NCBI GenBank assembly: GCA_036375875.1 | Contig: DASVBK010000058.1 | Coordinates: 1 to 24,607 of the forward strand | Length of the DNA stretch: 24,607 nt | Source of the DNA: Prado023 sp036375875 | GTDB taxonomy: Bacteria; Actinomycetota; Actinomycetes; S36-B12; CAIYMF01 | Direction: 5' to 3' | Shown: in pieces, positions 1 through 7,763 of the stretch | Numbering within the stretch: the stretch's first letter is position 1 | Layout: every line of letters begins with the position of its first letter | Notes under the pieces: generated by a model | What the model was told of the DNA's origin: nothing | The model's database searches: none | The model's input: the letters and a program-made list of their open reading frames with translations, nothing else | Program-made: the position numbers and the translations under genes

Positions 1-696
1 CCCGTGAGCCAGGACGCCGACGCCGTGCGCTCGCTGTCGGACTACTACGGCGTGCCGGTCCTCTCCGTCCACGCCCCCTGCCTGCTGGTCACCCAACGGG
101 TCTGGTCCACCGAGCCGTGGGAGAAGCTGCGCCGGTCGCAGGCGGCCGCCGAGCGCCTCGGGGCCTCGACGGTCGTGGTGCACCCACCCTTCCGGTGGCA
201 GCGCGACTACGGCCGCGACTTCGAGGTGGGCCTTGCCCGCATGCGCGACGAGACCGAGGTGGTCTTCGCCGTCGAGAACATGTACCCATGGCGCGCGCGC
301 AACCGGGAATGGGCGGCCTACCTGCCCGACTGGGACCCGCGCAACCAGGACTACCCGCAGGTGACCCTGGACTTGTCGCACACCTCGGTGAGCGGCACCG
401 ACGCGCTGGCCATGGCCGCCGACCTGGGCGATCGGCTCGCGCACATCCACCTCGCCGACGGCAGCGGCCAGGCGCGCGACGAGCACCTCGTGCCCGGCCG
501 CGGCACGCAGCAGTGCGCGGAGCTGCTCGAGGGCCTGGCTGCCAGCGCGTTCACCGGCACGATCGCCGTCGAGGTCAGCACCCGCAAGGCGGCCAACCGA
601 GCGGAGCGCGAGGCGGACCTCGCCGAGGCGCTGGCCTTCGCGCGCCTGCACCTGGCCGCCGCGGTGGTCGCGCCGCCAGCGCTGCACTCGCCGTAG
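1..696 (+). CDS. Sugar-phosphate isomerase/epimerase-like TIM-barrel protein (5' end cut off)
   Basis: The frame is open from base 1, so the true start probably lies outside the window; a GTG at 4 is only the first possible start inside it. The visible 231 residues belong to the AP-endonuclease-2/xylose-isomerase-like TIM-barrel superfamily. Putative metal ligands appear in family order: Glu in VENMYPW, Asp and His in LDLSHTS, the paired His/Asp in HIHLADG, the DEHLVPGRG loop and Glu in IAVEVST. The family isomerises or epimerises sugar phosphates or polyols; the substrate cannot be told from sequence. Rv0498, near proC in M. tuberculosis, is the same type of protein, which supports the conserved neighbourhood. 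The stop codon overlaps the proposed -10 of the next gene. Confidence 0.8.
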   Translation, partial: PVSQDADAVRSLSDYYGVPVLSVHAPCLLVTQRVWSTEPWEKLRRSQAAAERLGASTVVVHPPFRWQRDYGRDFEVGLARMRDETEVVFAVENMYPWRARNREWAAYLPDWDPRNQDYPQVTLDLSHTSVSGTDALAMAADLGDRLAHIHLADGSGQARDEHLVPGRGTQQCAELLEGLAASAFTGTIAVEVSTRKAANRAEREADLAEALAFARLHLAAAVVAPPALHSP

Positions 697-699
697 GCT
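694..699 (+). promoter_or_regulatory. Putative -10 box of a leaderless TetR transcript
   Basis: TAGGCT lies 8 nt before the GTG start at 708, there is no Shine-Dalgarno sequence, and the hexamer overlaps the stop codon of the upstream gene. The -35 is not recognisable. The same arrangement recurs before several genes in this window. Confidence 0.45.
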
Positions 700-707
700 G
701 GCGACCC

Positions 708-1949
708 GTGAGCGACGATCCGCGCGAAGCCCTTGCCGCGGTCGCCCGCGACATCCTCGCCAAGCGCGGCTACGTGGGCCTGACGATGAAGACCGCCGCG
801 GCCGCCGCGGGCGTCACGCCTGAGGTCGCCAAGCGCTACTACCGGAACCGGGAGGCGCTGTTCGCCGCCGCGCTGCGGCTGCCGATGGACCCGGCCACCG
901 CGATCCCGACCCTCGTGGCTCCCGGCATCGAGGGCATGGGCGAACGGCTCGTGCGCTACACCCTCGACGTGCTCAAGGACGGCGACACCAGGGCGGAGCT
1001 GGTCAGCCTCGCCCGCACCGGGGTCAACGCCGGGCACGCGGTCTTCGGCCTGCAGGACTTCCTCGAGACGGCGATCGTCGACCGGATGGCGAGCATGATC
1101 GGGGTGCCGGATGCCCGCATGCGCTCCGCGCTGATCACCAGCTACCTGCTGGGCGTGGCCATGATGCGCTACGGGGTGCGGCTCGAGCCGCTGGCCTCCG
1201 CCAGCGAGGAGGAGGTCATCCGCATGGTGGCCCCCGTGATCCAGGACCTGCTGGACCCCCGCAAGCCGCTGCCGGGCTCCTCGCGTCCGCGCACCTCGGG
1301 GGCCGGCGCGCCCGCCGCGGACGCTGCCCGGGCCGGCGGCCCCGCGTCCGAGCCCAGACGGACCGCCAGCGCCCCCTCGCGACAGGGTGGGGCGGCGGGC
1401 ACCACCGCGCGACCGGCCCCGACGCGCCAGGAGGTGCCGGCGCCGAGAACCTTCGACCCGGATCCCAAGGCGACCGCCGCCCGGCGCGCAGCCGAGCAGG
1501 CCCACGCGGCGGCCGACGCCCTCGGCAAGGACGGCGACCACGGCCAGCCCCGCACGGGCGCGCGATCCACCGGAGCGAGCGCGCCCTCGCGTGCCACCTC
1601 CTCGCGCTCGCCCTCCTCCCGCTCGTCCACCTCCGGCCTGCATGCCCCCGACTCCCGCACGTCGACGGGGGCCACGACCACCGCAGGCGCCCCGCGCACG
1701 GCCGCCACGAGCGCGCCGACGAGGGCGACACCAGCCTCGACCGCGAAGCCCGCGGACCGTCCGCCAGCAACCTCCCGCGGCAAGCCGGGCCCCCGCACGA
1801 GGCCGGACTCCCGCACGAAGCCCGACGCCGGTACGCAGCTGGCTCCCGCGGCCGCCGCCGAAGCCGACACCGAGGCCCCCAACAGCCGCCCCCGGCACGC
1901 GGCACGCGGCGACGACGCCCCTGGCTCCGGGGCAGGCGCCGACACCTGA
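708..1949 (+). CDS. TetR-family transcriptional regulator with a long disordered C-terminal tail
   Basis: This 413-residue protein is about twice the usual TetR length. Residues about 9-55 form the TetR helix-turn-helix, including GLTMKTAAAAAGVTPEVAKR followed by YYRNREALF. The ligand-binding helical core runs to about residue 188. The remaining ~220 residues are rich in Ala, Pro, Ser, Thr and Arg, have almost no hydrophobic core residues, and are net basic. The frame has no stop from 708 to 1947, and the C/G-ending codons continue through the tail, so it looks genuinely coding rather than a read-through artefact. A GTG start at 708 follows the upstream stop by 11 nt and lacks a ribosome-binding site, fitting leaderless translation. 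Target genes are unknown; the neighbouring App1 gene is convergent. The DNA-binding role is firm; the tail's job is unknown. Confidence 0.85.
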   Translation: MSDDPREALAAVARDILAKRGYVGLTMKTAAAAAGVTPEVAKRYYRNREALFAAALRLPMDPATAIPTLVAPGIEGMGERLVRYTLDVLKDGDTRAELVSLARTGVNAGHAVFGLQDFLETAIVDRMASMIGVPDARMRSALITSYLLGVAMMRYGVRLEPLASASEEEVIRMVAPVIQDLLDPRKPLPGSSRPRTSGAGAPAADAARAGGPASEPRRTASAPSRQGGAAGTTARPAPTRQEVPAPRTFDPDPKATAARRAAEQAHAAADALGKDGDHGQPRTGARSTGASAPSRATSSRSPSSRSSTSGLHAPDSRTSTGATTTAGAPRTAATSAPTRATPASTAKPADRPPATSRGKPGPRTRPDSRTKPDAGTQLAPAAAAEADTEAPNSRPRHAARGDDAPGSGAGADT

Positions 1950-1970
1950 GGCCCGGCGGGGCGCGGCGGT

Positions 1971-2019
1971 GGCGGGCGCACCGCGAGCGGCGACGCGCGG
2001 CGGAGGCGGGCGCACCGCG
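1971..2019 (+). repeat. 15-nt direct repeat in a convergent intergenic gap
   Basis: GGCGGGCGCACCGCG occurs at 1971-1985 and again at 2005-2019, in the 170-bp gap between the convergent TetR and App1 genes. The gap is extremely GC-rich with several short CG-rich complementary stretches, and may act in termination for both genes. No T-tract is present. Confidence 0.4.
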
Positions 2020-2119
2020 CGCCTCGAGAGCCGGGCATCGACCGCGAGCGTCGACGGGTGGCGTCGAGGCGCGCACGGCGTCGGCGAACGTGGGCGACGC
2101 CGCCCGGATCGCCCCGGGC

Positions 2120-3280
2120 CTACCGCCGCTGGATCGCCGCCACCACCTGGGCGATCGCCGTGTCCTCCACCAGCCCCAGCTGCCACGCGGCGGTCGCGGC
2201 CTCCGCGGCGTCCTGCACGAAGTACATGGGCACACCCTCGTCCTCGCGCAGCCGGGCGGCCCGCGCCGAGACCTCGGCGGTCCGCTCGGCCAGGTGCGAT
2301 CCGACGTAGAGCAGCACGATCGCGCGCACCTGGTCCGGGAACTCGCGCGCCATCACCTCGTACGTCTCGGGGTCGCCCTGCCCGACGTCGCCGATCAGCA
2401 CGAACTCGTAGGTGGGGTTGTCGCGCAGCAGTGCCCGGATGGTCGCCCGCTTGTGCTCGCGACCGTCGCGCATGAGCCGGTCCGCGCGCGGGCCCCAGTC
2501 GGTGAGGAACAACGGCCCCCTCGGGAACCGGTGCAGGTTGAGGAAGGCCACGAGGTAGTCGTAGTAGTTCCACGACCCGGTCGAGACGTAGTAGAACGGC
2601 ACCGCACGCCGCGCACCGCCACCCGTGCTGATCCCACGCGCGAGCGCCGCGTACAGCTCGGCCATCCCGGGCACCGGCTTGCGATCGGCGACGTCACGCA
2701 GGGTCGTGCGCACCAGCGGCACCGTCCAGCGCTGGGTGAGGCCGGTCTTGAGGATCGTGTCGTCGATGTCGGAGACGACGGCGAGGCCCCCGGCCGGGTC
2801 GGGCACGAAGATGCGTCCGGTCGTGTGCTCCACCGAGGATCCCTCGACCGGGTCGATGTCCAGCACGTGCCAGCCCGGGGACAGCTCGCCCACGGGCAGG
2901 TCGATGTGCAGGTAGCCCTCGCTGTCGCTGGTGAACTGGCCCTCCGTCCCGGCCATCGACGCGCGGATGGTCACGCCCTCGATGGTGAGCACCAGGAACC
3001 GGCGCAGGTTGGCCTTGAGCACCTCGCCGGTGCCGACGGTCGCCTCGCCCGCGGTGAACACGGGCTTCTCGATCGCGCGGGCCACGAGGTGCGCGACGCC
3101 CTGGCCGTACCAGCCCCGGTACGTCACGATCACCGTGGGACGCAGGGACTCCCGGCGCCGCTTGATCTCGATGCGGCCGGCGTTCACGGCCTGGTCCACC
3201 GTGTGGACCGCGCGGACGACGTCGACGCCCTCGACCCTGCGGACGAGCGACGACCAGCCGGGCGGCTTGGGCAGGCCCAC
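2120..3280 (-). CDS. App1-family (DUF2183) phosphatase, HAD-like
   Basis: This 386-residue protein matches the App1/DUF2183 family, known from yeast phosphatidate phosphatase App1 and widespread in actinobacteria. The catalytic HAD motif is SDIDDTILKTG, with Asp171 and Asp173 as nucleophile and acid/base and Thr175 completing DxDxT. Family segments follow: FYYVSTGSWNYYDYL, FPRGPLFLTDWG, HKRATIRALL and FVLIGDVGQGDPETY, the last holding the Mg-binding acidic pair. The N-terminal ~160 residues form a beta-rich domain. No signal peptide is seen. The start is the GTG at 3280, because AGGAGG (3288-3293) sits 7 nt upstream; the frame stays open far beyond it but that stretch overlaps the divergent gene. 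Phosphatidate phosphatase activity is known for the yeast protein; the bacterial substrate is inference. Confidence 0.88.
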   Translation of the reverse strand: MGLPKPPGWSSLVRRVEGVDVVRAVHTVDQAVNAGRIEIKRRRESLRPTVIVTYRGWYGQGVAHLVARAIEKPVFTAGEATVGTGEVLKANLRRFLVLTIEGVTIRASMAGTEGQFTSDSEGYLHIDLPVGELSPGWHVLDIDPVEGSSVEHTTGRIFVPDPAGGLAVVSDIDDTILKTGLTQRWTVPLVRTTLRDVADRKPVPGMAELYAALARGISTGGGARRAVPFYYVSTGSWNYYDYLVAFLNLHRFPRGPLFLTDWGPRADRLMRDGREHKRATIRALLRDNPTYEFVLIGDVGQGDPETYEVMAREFPDQVRAIVLLYVGSHLAERTAEVSARAARLREDEGVPMYFVQDAAEAATAAWQLGLVEDTAIAQVVAAIQRR

Positions 3281-3305
3281 GACAGCACCTCCTCGTGTCG
3301 CCGAC

Positions 3306-3311
3306 AGGCTA
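3306..3311 (-). promoter_or_regulatory. Putative -10 box for the App1-like gene
   Basis: TAGCCT on the minus strand would start transcription about 19 nt before the GTG at 3280, leaving room for the AGGAGG site at 3288-3293. A matching -35 is not clear. Confidence 0.35.
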
Positions 3312-3450
3312 GCGGGGCGGCTCCGGGGGGTCGACCGCAGCAGCCGACGTGGTCGTCCGCCGACCGCGCGCGCCGTGGTCGGGCACGCCGTGCTCGGGCT
3401 GCGCACCCCACCCCCACCCCAGCAGACCGCCCGCTGTCGCACCCAGCCAC

Positions 3451-3456
3451 TAGCCT
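3451..3456 (+). promoter_or_regulatory. Putative -10 box for the proline dehydrogenase-like/proC pair
   Basis: TAGCCT lies 19 nt before the ATG at 3476. It mirrors the TAGCCT of the divergent App1 gene across the 195-bp shared promoter region (3281-3475). The predicted leader would be short (~13 nt) but include most of the GGAGG site. Confidence 0.35.
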
Positions 3457-3475
3457 TCGCTGCGGAGGTGGTCGC

Positions 3476-4423
3476 ATGGTCGACTTCAACGCGCTGCTGT
3501 CCCGCCTGCCGGGGCGGCCCAACCTGCGCGATCGCGAGGGCCTGGTGGCCGCCCTGGATCGGCTGCCCGTGGCCCGTGAGGCTGCGACCCCGTTCGTGGC
3601 CGGCGAGTCGGTGGCAGACGCCGTCGCCGCGGTGGCCGAGACGCGCGCCGCTGGCATGGACGCCTGCCTGGAGTACCTGCCGCAACCGGGGGCCGAGGCG
3701 TCGGCCCGCCTCGTGCACCTGCAGCTCATCACGGCACTCGGCGACGCCGACCTCGCCGAGGGCTGCGACCTGCTCGTCGACCCGACTGCCATCGGCGTGG
3801 GCCGCAGCGATGACGCAGCCGTCGTCACCGAGCTCGGCGCGCTGTGCGAGGCAGCGGCAGCCGCGGGCATGACCGCGACCCTCGCCCCGCTGCCCGCGGG
3901 ACTCCTCGACCGCGGGCTGGCGGTGCGCGCCGCCGTCGCCGAGGCCCAGCCGCGGTTCGGGCTGACCCTCGCCGCGCAGCTGCAGCGCAGCGAGGGCGAC
4001 TGCCTGGACCTCGCCGCCGCGGGGGCCCGGGTCCGGCTCGTGCGCACCGGCCCACCGCCCAGCCCGGGGGACACCGCCTTCCACAAGGGCCATGACATCG
4101 ACCTGTCCTACGTGCGGTGCCTGCGGATCCTGATCGAGGGCGGGGCGCGCACGACGGTCGCCACCCACGACCCGCGCCTGCTCGAGATCGCCCGAGCCAT
4201 CGCCTCGCGATCGGAGGCATCCGGCGATGCCACCAACTTCCAGTTCCGCCGGGGGGTGCTTCCCGAGCGCGCCGCCGAGCTCGTCGCAGCCGGGTCGCCG
4301 GTGAGCACCCTCGTACCGTTCGGCCCAGGCTGGGCGCGCTACGTCTCCACCCGCCTGGCGCTCAAGCCCTCGTCCGTGGGGCAGGCACTCCGGGCGGCCT
4401 CGGGCCGGGGCGAGGCCTCATGA
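3476..4423 (+). CDS. Divergent proline dehydrogenase-like protein
   Basis: The 315 residues have the length and order of bacterial proline dehydrogenases, the flavin enzymes that oxidise proline to P5C. Recognisable pieces are AGARVRLVR (181-190), YVRCLRILIEGG (212-223), TVATHDPRLL (227-236), NFQFRRGV (254-261) and LVPFGPGWARYVSTRLALKP (279-298). Several residues expected to bind FAD or proline look altered: the usual RLVKGAY reads RLVRTGP, the Lys-containing VKLS strand and the TLDAED segment are not recognisable, and the paired Arg of the MRRL motif is STRL. It may therefore be inactive or act on another substrate. The ATG at 3476 follows GGAGG (3464-3468) by 7 nt. Its stop overlaps the proC start (ATGA), so the two are translationally coupled. 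The family assignment is fairly sure; activity is doubtful. Confidence 0.75.
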   Translation: MVDFNALLSRLPGRPNLRDREGLVAALDRLPVAREAATPFVAGESVADAVAAVAETRAAGMDACLEYLPQPGAEASARLVHLQLITALGDADLAEGCDLLVDPTAIGVGRSDDAAVVTELGALCEAAAAAGMTATLAPLPAGLLDRGLAVRAAVAEAQPRFGLTLAAQLQRSEGDCLDLAAAGARVRLVRTGPPPSPGDTAFHKGHDIDLSYVRCLRILIEGGARTTVATHDPRLLEIARAIASRSEASGDATNFQFRRGVLPERAAELVAAGSPVSTLVPFGPGWARYVSTRLALKPSSVGQALRAASGRGEAS

Positions 4424-5256
4424 CGACGACCGCGCGCAGGGATGGCCAGGACCACGCCCGCCTGGCCATGCTCGGGGCAGGCCGGATGGGCCAGGCGATC
4501 ATCGCTGGGCTGCTGCGTGGGGGATGGCCGGCGGACCGGATCACCGCCGCCGAGGCGCATGACGCCACGGCGCAGGCGGTGCGGGAGCAGCTGGGCGTCA
4601 GGGTGGTCTCGTCGATCGGTGGGGCCGTGGCGGGGGCCGAGCTCGTGGTCGTGGCCGTGAAGCCGCACGACGTGCTCGACGCGCTGCGCGAGGCGGCTGC
4701 CAGCCTCGCTCCCGGCGCGACGGTCGTGTCCATCGCGGCGGGCCTGTCCACGGCCACGCTCGCCGCCCACCTGCCCGACGGCACCCCGGTGGTGCGCGTC
4801 ATGCCGAACACGCCATCGCTGGTCGGCGAGGGGATGGCGGCGCTGTCCCCGGCGCCGGGCTGCCCGCCGGCGTCCGTGGCCCTGGCGGCCCAGGTGCTCG
4901 AGGCCGTCGGCCAGGTCCGTGAGGTGCCGGAACGGATGCAGGACGCGGTCACCGCGGTCTCCGGATCGGGGCCCGCGTACGTCTTCGCCGTGGCCGAGGC
5001 GATGATCGACGGCGGCGTGCTGCTCGGCCTGCCACGACCCCTGGCCCACGACCTCACGGTGCAGACGCTGGTCGGGGCCGCGGCCATGCTGCGCGACTCC
5101 GGCGAACACCCGGCCGTGCTCCGCGAGCAGGTCACCTCACCGGGCGGCACGACCGCCGCTGCGCTGCACGAGCTCGACCGCGCAGCGATGCGCGCGGCCT
5201 TCGCCGAGGCGATGAAGGCCTGTCGCGACCGGTCGGTGGAACTGGGCGCCTCATAG
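4420..5256 (+). CDS. proC: Pyrroline-5-carboxylate reductase
   Basis: ProC reduces P5C to proline with NAD(P)H, the last step of proline synthesis, in the cytoplasm. The 278-residue length is normal. The Rossmann nucleotide-binding motif is LGAGRMG (18-24); the substrate region includes VKPHDV, VRVMPNTP, and the signature SGSGPAYVF followed by VTSPGGTT near the C terminus. The start ATG overlaps the preceding stop by 4 nt (ATGA), which points to coupled translation with the proline dehydrogenase-like gene. Internal ATGs exist but the Rossmann motif sits at the expected distance from this start. proC lies close to the small HTH and bS22 genes in M. tuberculosis too; here trkA-trkH and a deacetylase gene come between. 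Confidence 0.96.
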   Translation: MTTTARRDGQDHARLAMLGAGRMGQAIIAGLLRGGWPADRITAAEAHDATAQAVREQLGVRVVSSIGGAVAGAELVVVAVKPHDVLDALREAAASLAPGATVVSIAAGLSTATLAAHLPDGTPVVRVMPNTPSLVGEGMAALSPAPGCPPASVALAAQVLEAVGQVREVPERMQDAVTAVSGSGPAYVFAVAEAMIDGGVLLGLPRPLAHDLTVQTLVGAAAMLRDSGEHPAVLREQVTSPGGTTAAALHELDRAAMRAAFAEAMKACRDRSVELGAS

Positions 5257-5365
5257 CGGCCCGCCAAGCCCCAGGTCGGCGTGGCGGACCCTCATGCACG
5301 CGCCGCACGCCTCGCGCCGGCGGAGCACCAGCACGGGCACGGCCCGCCCGCGGAGGGCAGCGCGC

Positions 5366-6028
5366 TCACGCCAGCATCGGAGTCACTTCGTCCTCCGGCC
5401 CGCAGACCACCAGCACGTCCCGGGCCCCCAGCACCGCCTCCGCAGTGGCCAGTTCCGGCAGGCCAAGGCCGTTGCGGCTGACGGCCAGCACCAGGATGCC
5501 GCGCTCGTTGAGCTCGGAGACCTGGCCGAGCCGCCGGCCCGCCCAGGAGCGGCGCACGGGCAGCGCCGCATAGGCGAACCCGTCGACGGTGGGGATGTAC
5601 TCGGTGCGGTGGCCGAGCAGTGCGTGGGCCACCCGGCGGCCCACCTCCAGCTCCGGGTAGATCACCTCGGTCACGCCGATCTTGCGCAGGATCTTGGCCT
5701 GCTGGGCGTTGATGGCCTTGGCCCAGATCTCGGGGACGCGGAAGTCCTCCTTGAGCATCAGGGCGCACACCAGGGAGGCCTCGACGTTGTCGCCGATGGC
5801 CACGACCGCCCTCGTGTACTCGCCCACGCCGAGCTGCGCGAGGGCCTCCTTGCTGGTCACGTCAGCCTCGACCGCCATCGTGACCTGCGCGCTGACCTGG
5901 CGCACGAGGCCCGGATCCCGGTCGATGGCCAGCACCTCGCACCCCTCGCGGGTCAGCGCCGCGGCCACGCTGCGCCCGAACCTGCCCAGCCCCAACACGA
6001 CGACCGGTTCCACGGCCCTGGCCTCCAT
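5366..6028 (-). CDS. trkA: TrkA/KtrA-type potassium uptake regulatory subunit (RCK domain)
   Basis: A 220-residue cytosolic protein with an N-terminal RCK Rossmann domain: GLGRFG at 13-18 binds the nucleotide, followed by the acidic AIDRD strand end (34-38) and VEADVTS. A C-terminal RCK-C domain spans about residues 140-220. Single-RCK proteins of this size form octameric rings that gate TrkH/KtrB channels in response to ATP, ADP or c-di-AMP. The gene begins 10 nt after the trkH stop on the same strand, and GAAGGAG precedes its ATG, so the two form an operon. It is shorter than E. coli TrkA (which has two RCK copies) and closer to KtrA/CeoB types. Confidence 0.93.
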   Translation of the reverse strand: MEARAVEPVVVLGLGRFGRSVAAALTREGCEVLAIDRDPGLVRQVSAQVTMAVEADVTSKEALAQLGVGEYTRAVVAIGDNVEASLVCALMLKEDFRVPEIWAKAINAQQAKILRKIGVTEVIYPELEVGRRVAHALLGHRTEYIPTVDGFAYAALPVRRSWAGRRLGQVSELNERGILVLAVSRNGLGLPELATAEAVLGARDVLVVCGPEDEVTPMLA

Positions 6029-6038
6029 GCGCGCTCCT

Positions 6039-7640
6039 TCAGCCGATCATCGGGCGGCCCTCGGGCAGCCGGTGGTGCGGGACGCTGCCCCGCAGCGTCA
6101 GGGACGAGGCCAGGGTCAGCGGACCGACCCGGCCGAGGAACATCAGCAGCGCGACCAGCAGCTGCGCGGCGGCCGGCAGCGTCGGGGTCACGTTGGCCGA
6201 GAGCCCCACGGTCGCGAGGGCCGAGATGGTCTCGAAGATGGCGTAGTCCAGGCCGAGGCTCGTGGTGGCCTCGAGCGCCATGGTGCCGGCGACCACCGCG
6301 GTCGCGCTCACCATGGTCACAGCGATGGCGATGCGCACGGTCGCCTCGGGAATGCGGCGGTCCATCGCGGTGACGTCGGGGTGGCCGCGGATCTCGGCCC
6401 AGGCGGCCAGCAGGAGGATGACCAGCGTCGTCACCTTGATGCCGCCGGCGGTGCTGCCGCTGCCAGCGCCGATGAACATGAGCACGTCGGTGAGCAGGCG
6501 GGTCTCGGGCACCACCTGGGTGTAGTCCACCGCCGAGAAGCCGGCGGTCCTGGGCGAGATGCCGCCCATGAACACGCCGACGTTGAGCTTCTCCCAGATC
6601 GGCATGGGCCCCAACGTCGCCGGGTTGGCCCACTCCAGCAGCAGGAACAGCGCCGAGCCCACCACGATGAGCGCGGCGGTCCCCGCCAGCATCAGCCGGG
6701 TGTGCAGGGACATGGGGATCGGGTTGGCGAACCCGAACCGTTCCGGGTGGAAGCCGCCGAGGCGATAGCGCGAGCGACGGGCGAGCTCCCGGCCGCGCGC
6801 GCTGATCTCGGCCAGCGACTGCGGCGGCGGCGGCAGCCGCCACGGGCGCAGCGGCCGGGCACCGGTCGTGCGCGTGAACACCTCGACGATCACCAGGAAC
6901 CCCAGCCCGCCGAGGACCACCGCCAGGCCGATCGGGCCCAGGATCAGCGGATCGGGGTCGAAGTCGGTGAGGATGTCGAAGCCGGCGTTGTTGAACGCCG
7001 TGACGCTGTGGAAGACCCCGAACCAGGCGGCCCGCGCCCACGAGTGGTCGTAGGCGGTGGCGAAGCGCAGCGCCAGCACCAGCGCCACGAGCGACTCCAC
7101 GACGAGCGTGATGACGGCCAGCGCGCGCAGCACCCGGCGCACGTCGCCCTGGGTCAGGGCACCGGTCTCCGCCTGGGCGGCCAACCGGGAGGCCGTGCCC
7201 AGCTTGCGGTGCAGCATCAGGATCCACAGGGTGCCCAGAGCCTGGATGCCGAAGCCGCCGACCTGGACCAGCAGCAGGATCGTGACCTGCCCCAGCGGGC
7301 TCCAGTAGACCTCGGTGTCCACGACGGTCAGGCCCGTGACGCAGATGGCGCTCACGGCGGTGAACAGCGCGGTGAGCGGGCTGGCCACCCCTCCCCCGCT
7401 GTGCATGCCCGGCAGCATGAGCAACCCGGTGCCGACCACGCACAGCACGGCGAACGAGACGACCACGGTGCGGGTCGGTGAGCTGCGGGCGATCCGAGCC
7501 TGCCGCTGCTTGGTGCGCGCCGCCACCTGTGAGTCCCCACCGGCGGCCGCCCGCTGCACCGTCAGGTTCGATTCCGGGATCTCCGAGCGCGCCCGTCGCA
7601 TCCTGCGCCGCGGCTCGTTGTGCGGGCGGCGCAGCGGCAT
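6039..7640 (-). CDS. trkH: TrkH/KtrB-family potassium uptake membrane protein
   Basis: A 533-residue integral membrane protein with four pore repeats. Filter segments are visible: VTGLT (101-105), NNAGF (217-221), RTAGF (364-368) and ATVGL (476-480), each with the conserved selectivity glycine. The intramembrane gate loop GAGSGSTAGG lies at 391-400. It forms the K+ translocating pore with the RCK protein encoded just downstream. The ATG at 7640 is favoured because TAGCCT sits 7 nt upstream, fitting a leaderless transcript; a GTG at 7526 preceded by GGGGA is an alternative that would remove 38 basic residues. Unusual points are the ~55-residue charged N terminus and a ~50-residue Arg/Pro-rich cytoplasmic insertion (about 258-308) between pore repeats two and three. 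Confidence 0.93.
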   Translation of the reverse strand: MPLRRPHNEPRRRMRRARSEIPESNLTVQRAAAGGDSQVAARTKQRQARIARSSPTRTVVVSFAVLCVVGTGLLMLPGMHSGGGVASPLTALFTAVSAICVTGLTVVDTEVYWSPLGQVTILLLVQVGGFGIQALGTLWILMLHRKLGTASRLAAQAETGALTQGDVRRVLRALAVITLVVESLVALVLALRFATAYDHSWARAAWFGVFHSVTAFNNAGFDILTDFDPDPLILGPIGLAVVLGGLGFLVIVEVFTRTTGARPLRPWRLPPPPQSLAEISARGRELARRSRYRLGGFHPERFGFANPIPMSLHTRLMLAGTAALIVVGSALFLLLEWANPATLGPMPIWEKLNVGVFMGGISPRTAGFSAVDYTQVVPETRLLTDVLMFIGAGSGSTAGGIKVTTLVILLLAAWAEIRGHPDVTAMDRRIPEATVRIAIAVTMVSATAVVAGTMALEATTSLGLDYAIFETISALATVGLSANVTPTLPAAAQLLVALLMFLGRVGPLTLASSLTLRGSVPHHRLPEGRPMIG

Positions 7641-7647
7641 GGCGCCG

Positions 7648-7653
7648 AGGCTA
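7648..7653 (-). promoter_or_regulatory. Putative -10 box of a leaderless trkH transcript
   Basis: TAGCCT on the minus strand is followed by 7 nt and the ATG at 7640. No Shine-Dalgarno sequence precedes that ATG. This hexamer is what favours the upstream start over the GTG at 7526. Confidence 0.45.
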
Positions 7654-7751
7654 TGCACCGGCACCGGCACATGCGCGGCGTGGCCCCATCCCTCGGGCCG
7701 GGATCGTCGCGGCGCACGGCAGTCGGCTGCCCTCGTGCCCCTCGGGCGGAC

Positions 7752-7757
7752 TACGTT
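7752..7757 (+). promoter_or_regulatory. Putative -10 box of a leaderless acuC-like transcript
   Basis: TACGTT lies 6 nt before the GTG at 7764, with no ribosome-binding site. It shares the 123-bp divergent region 7641-7763 with the trkH promoter. Confidence 0.45.
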
Positions 7758-7763
7758 GGCGCC

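Noticed and set aside
351..2573. 740-residue open frame on the minus strand
   Set aside because: Arg/Pro/Gly-rich without family motifs; it is the shadow of the isomerase, TetR and App1 genes, kept open by very high GC.
3281..4168. N-terminal extension of the App1 frame to an upstream start
   Set aside because: It would overlap the proline dehydrogenase-like gene on the opposite strand, and AGGAGG supports the GTG at 3280.
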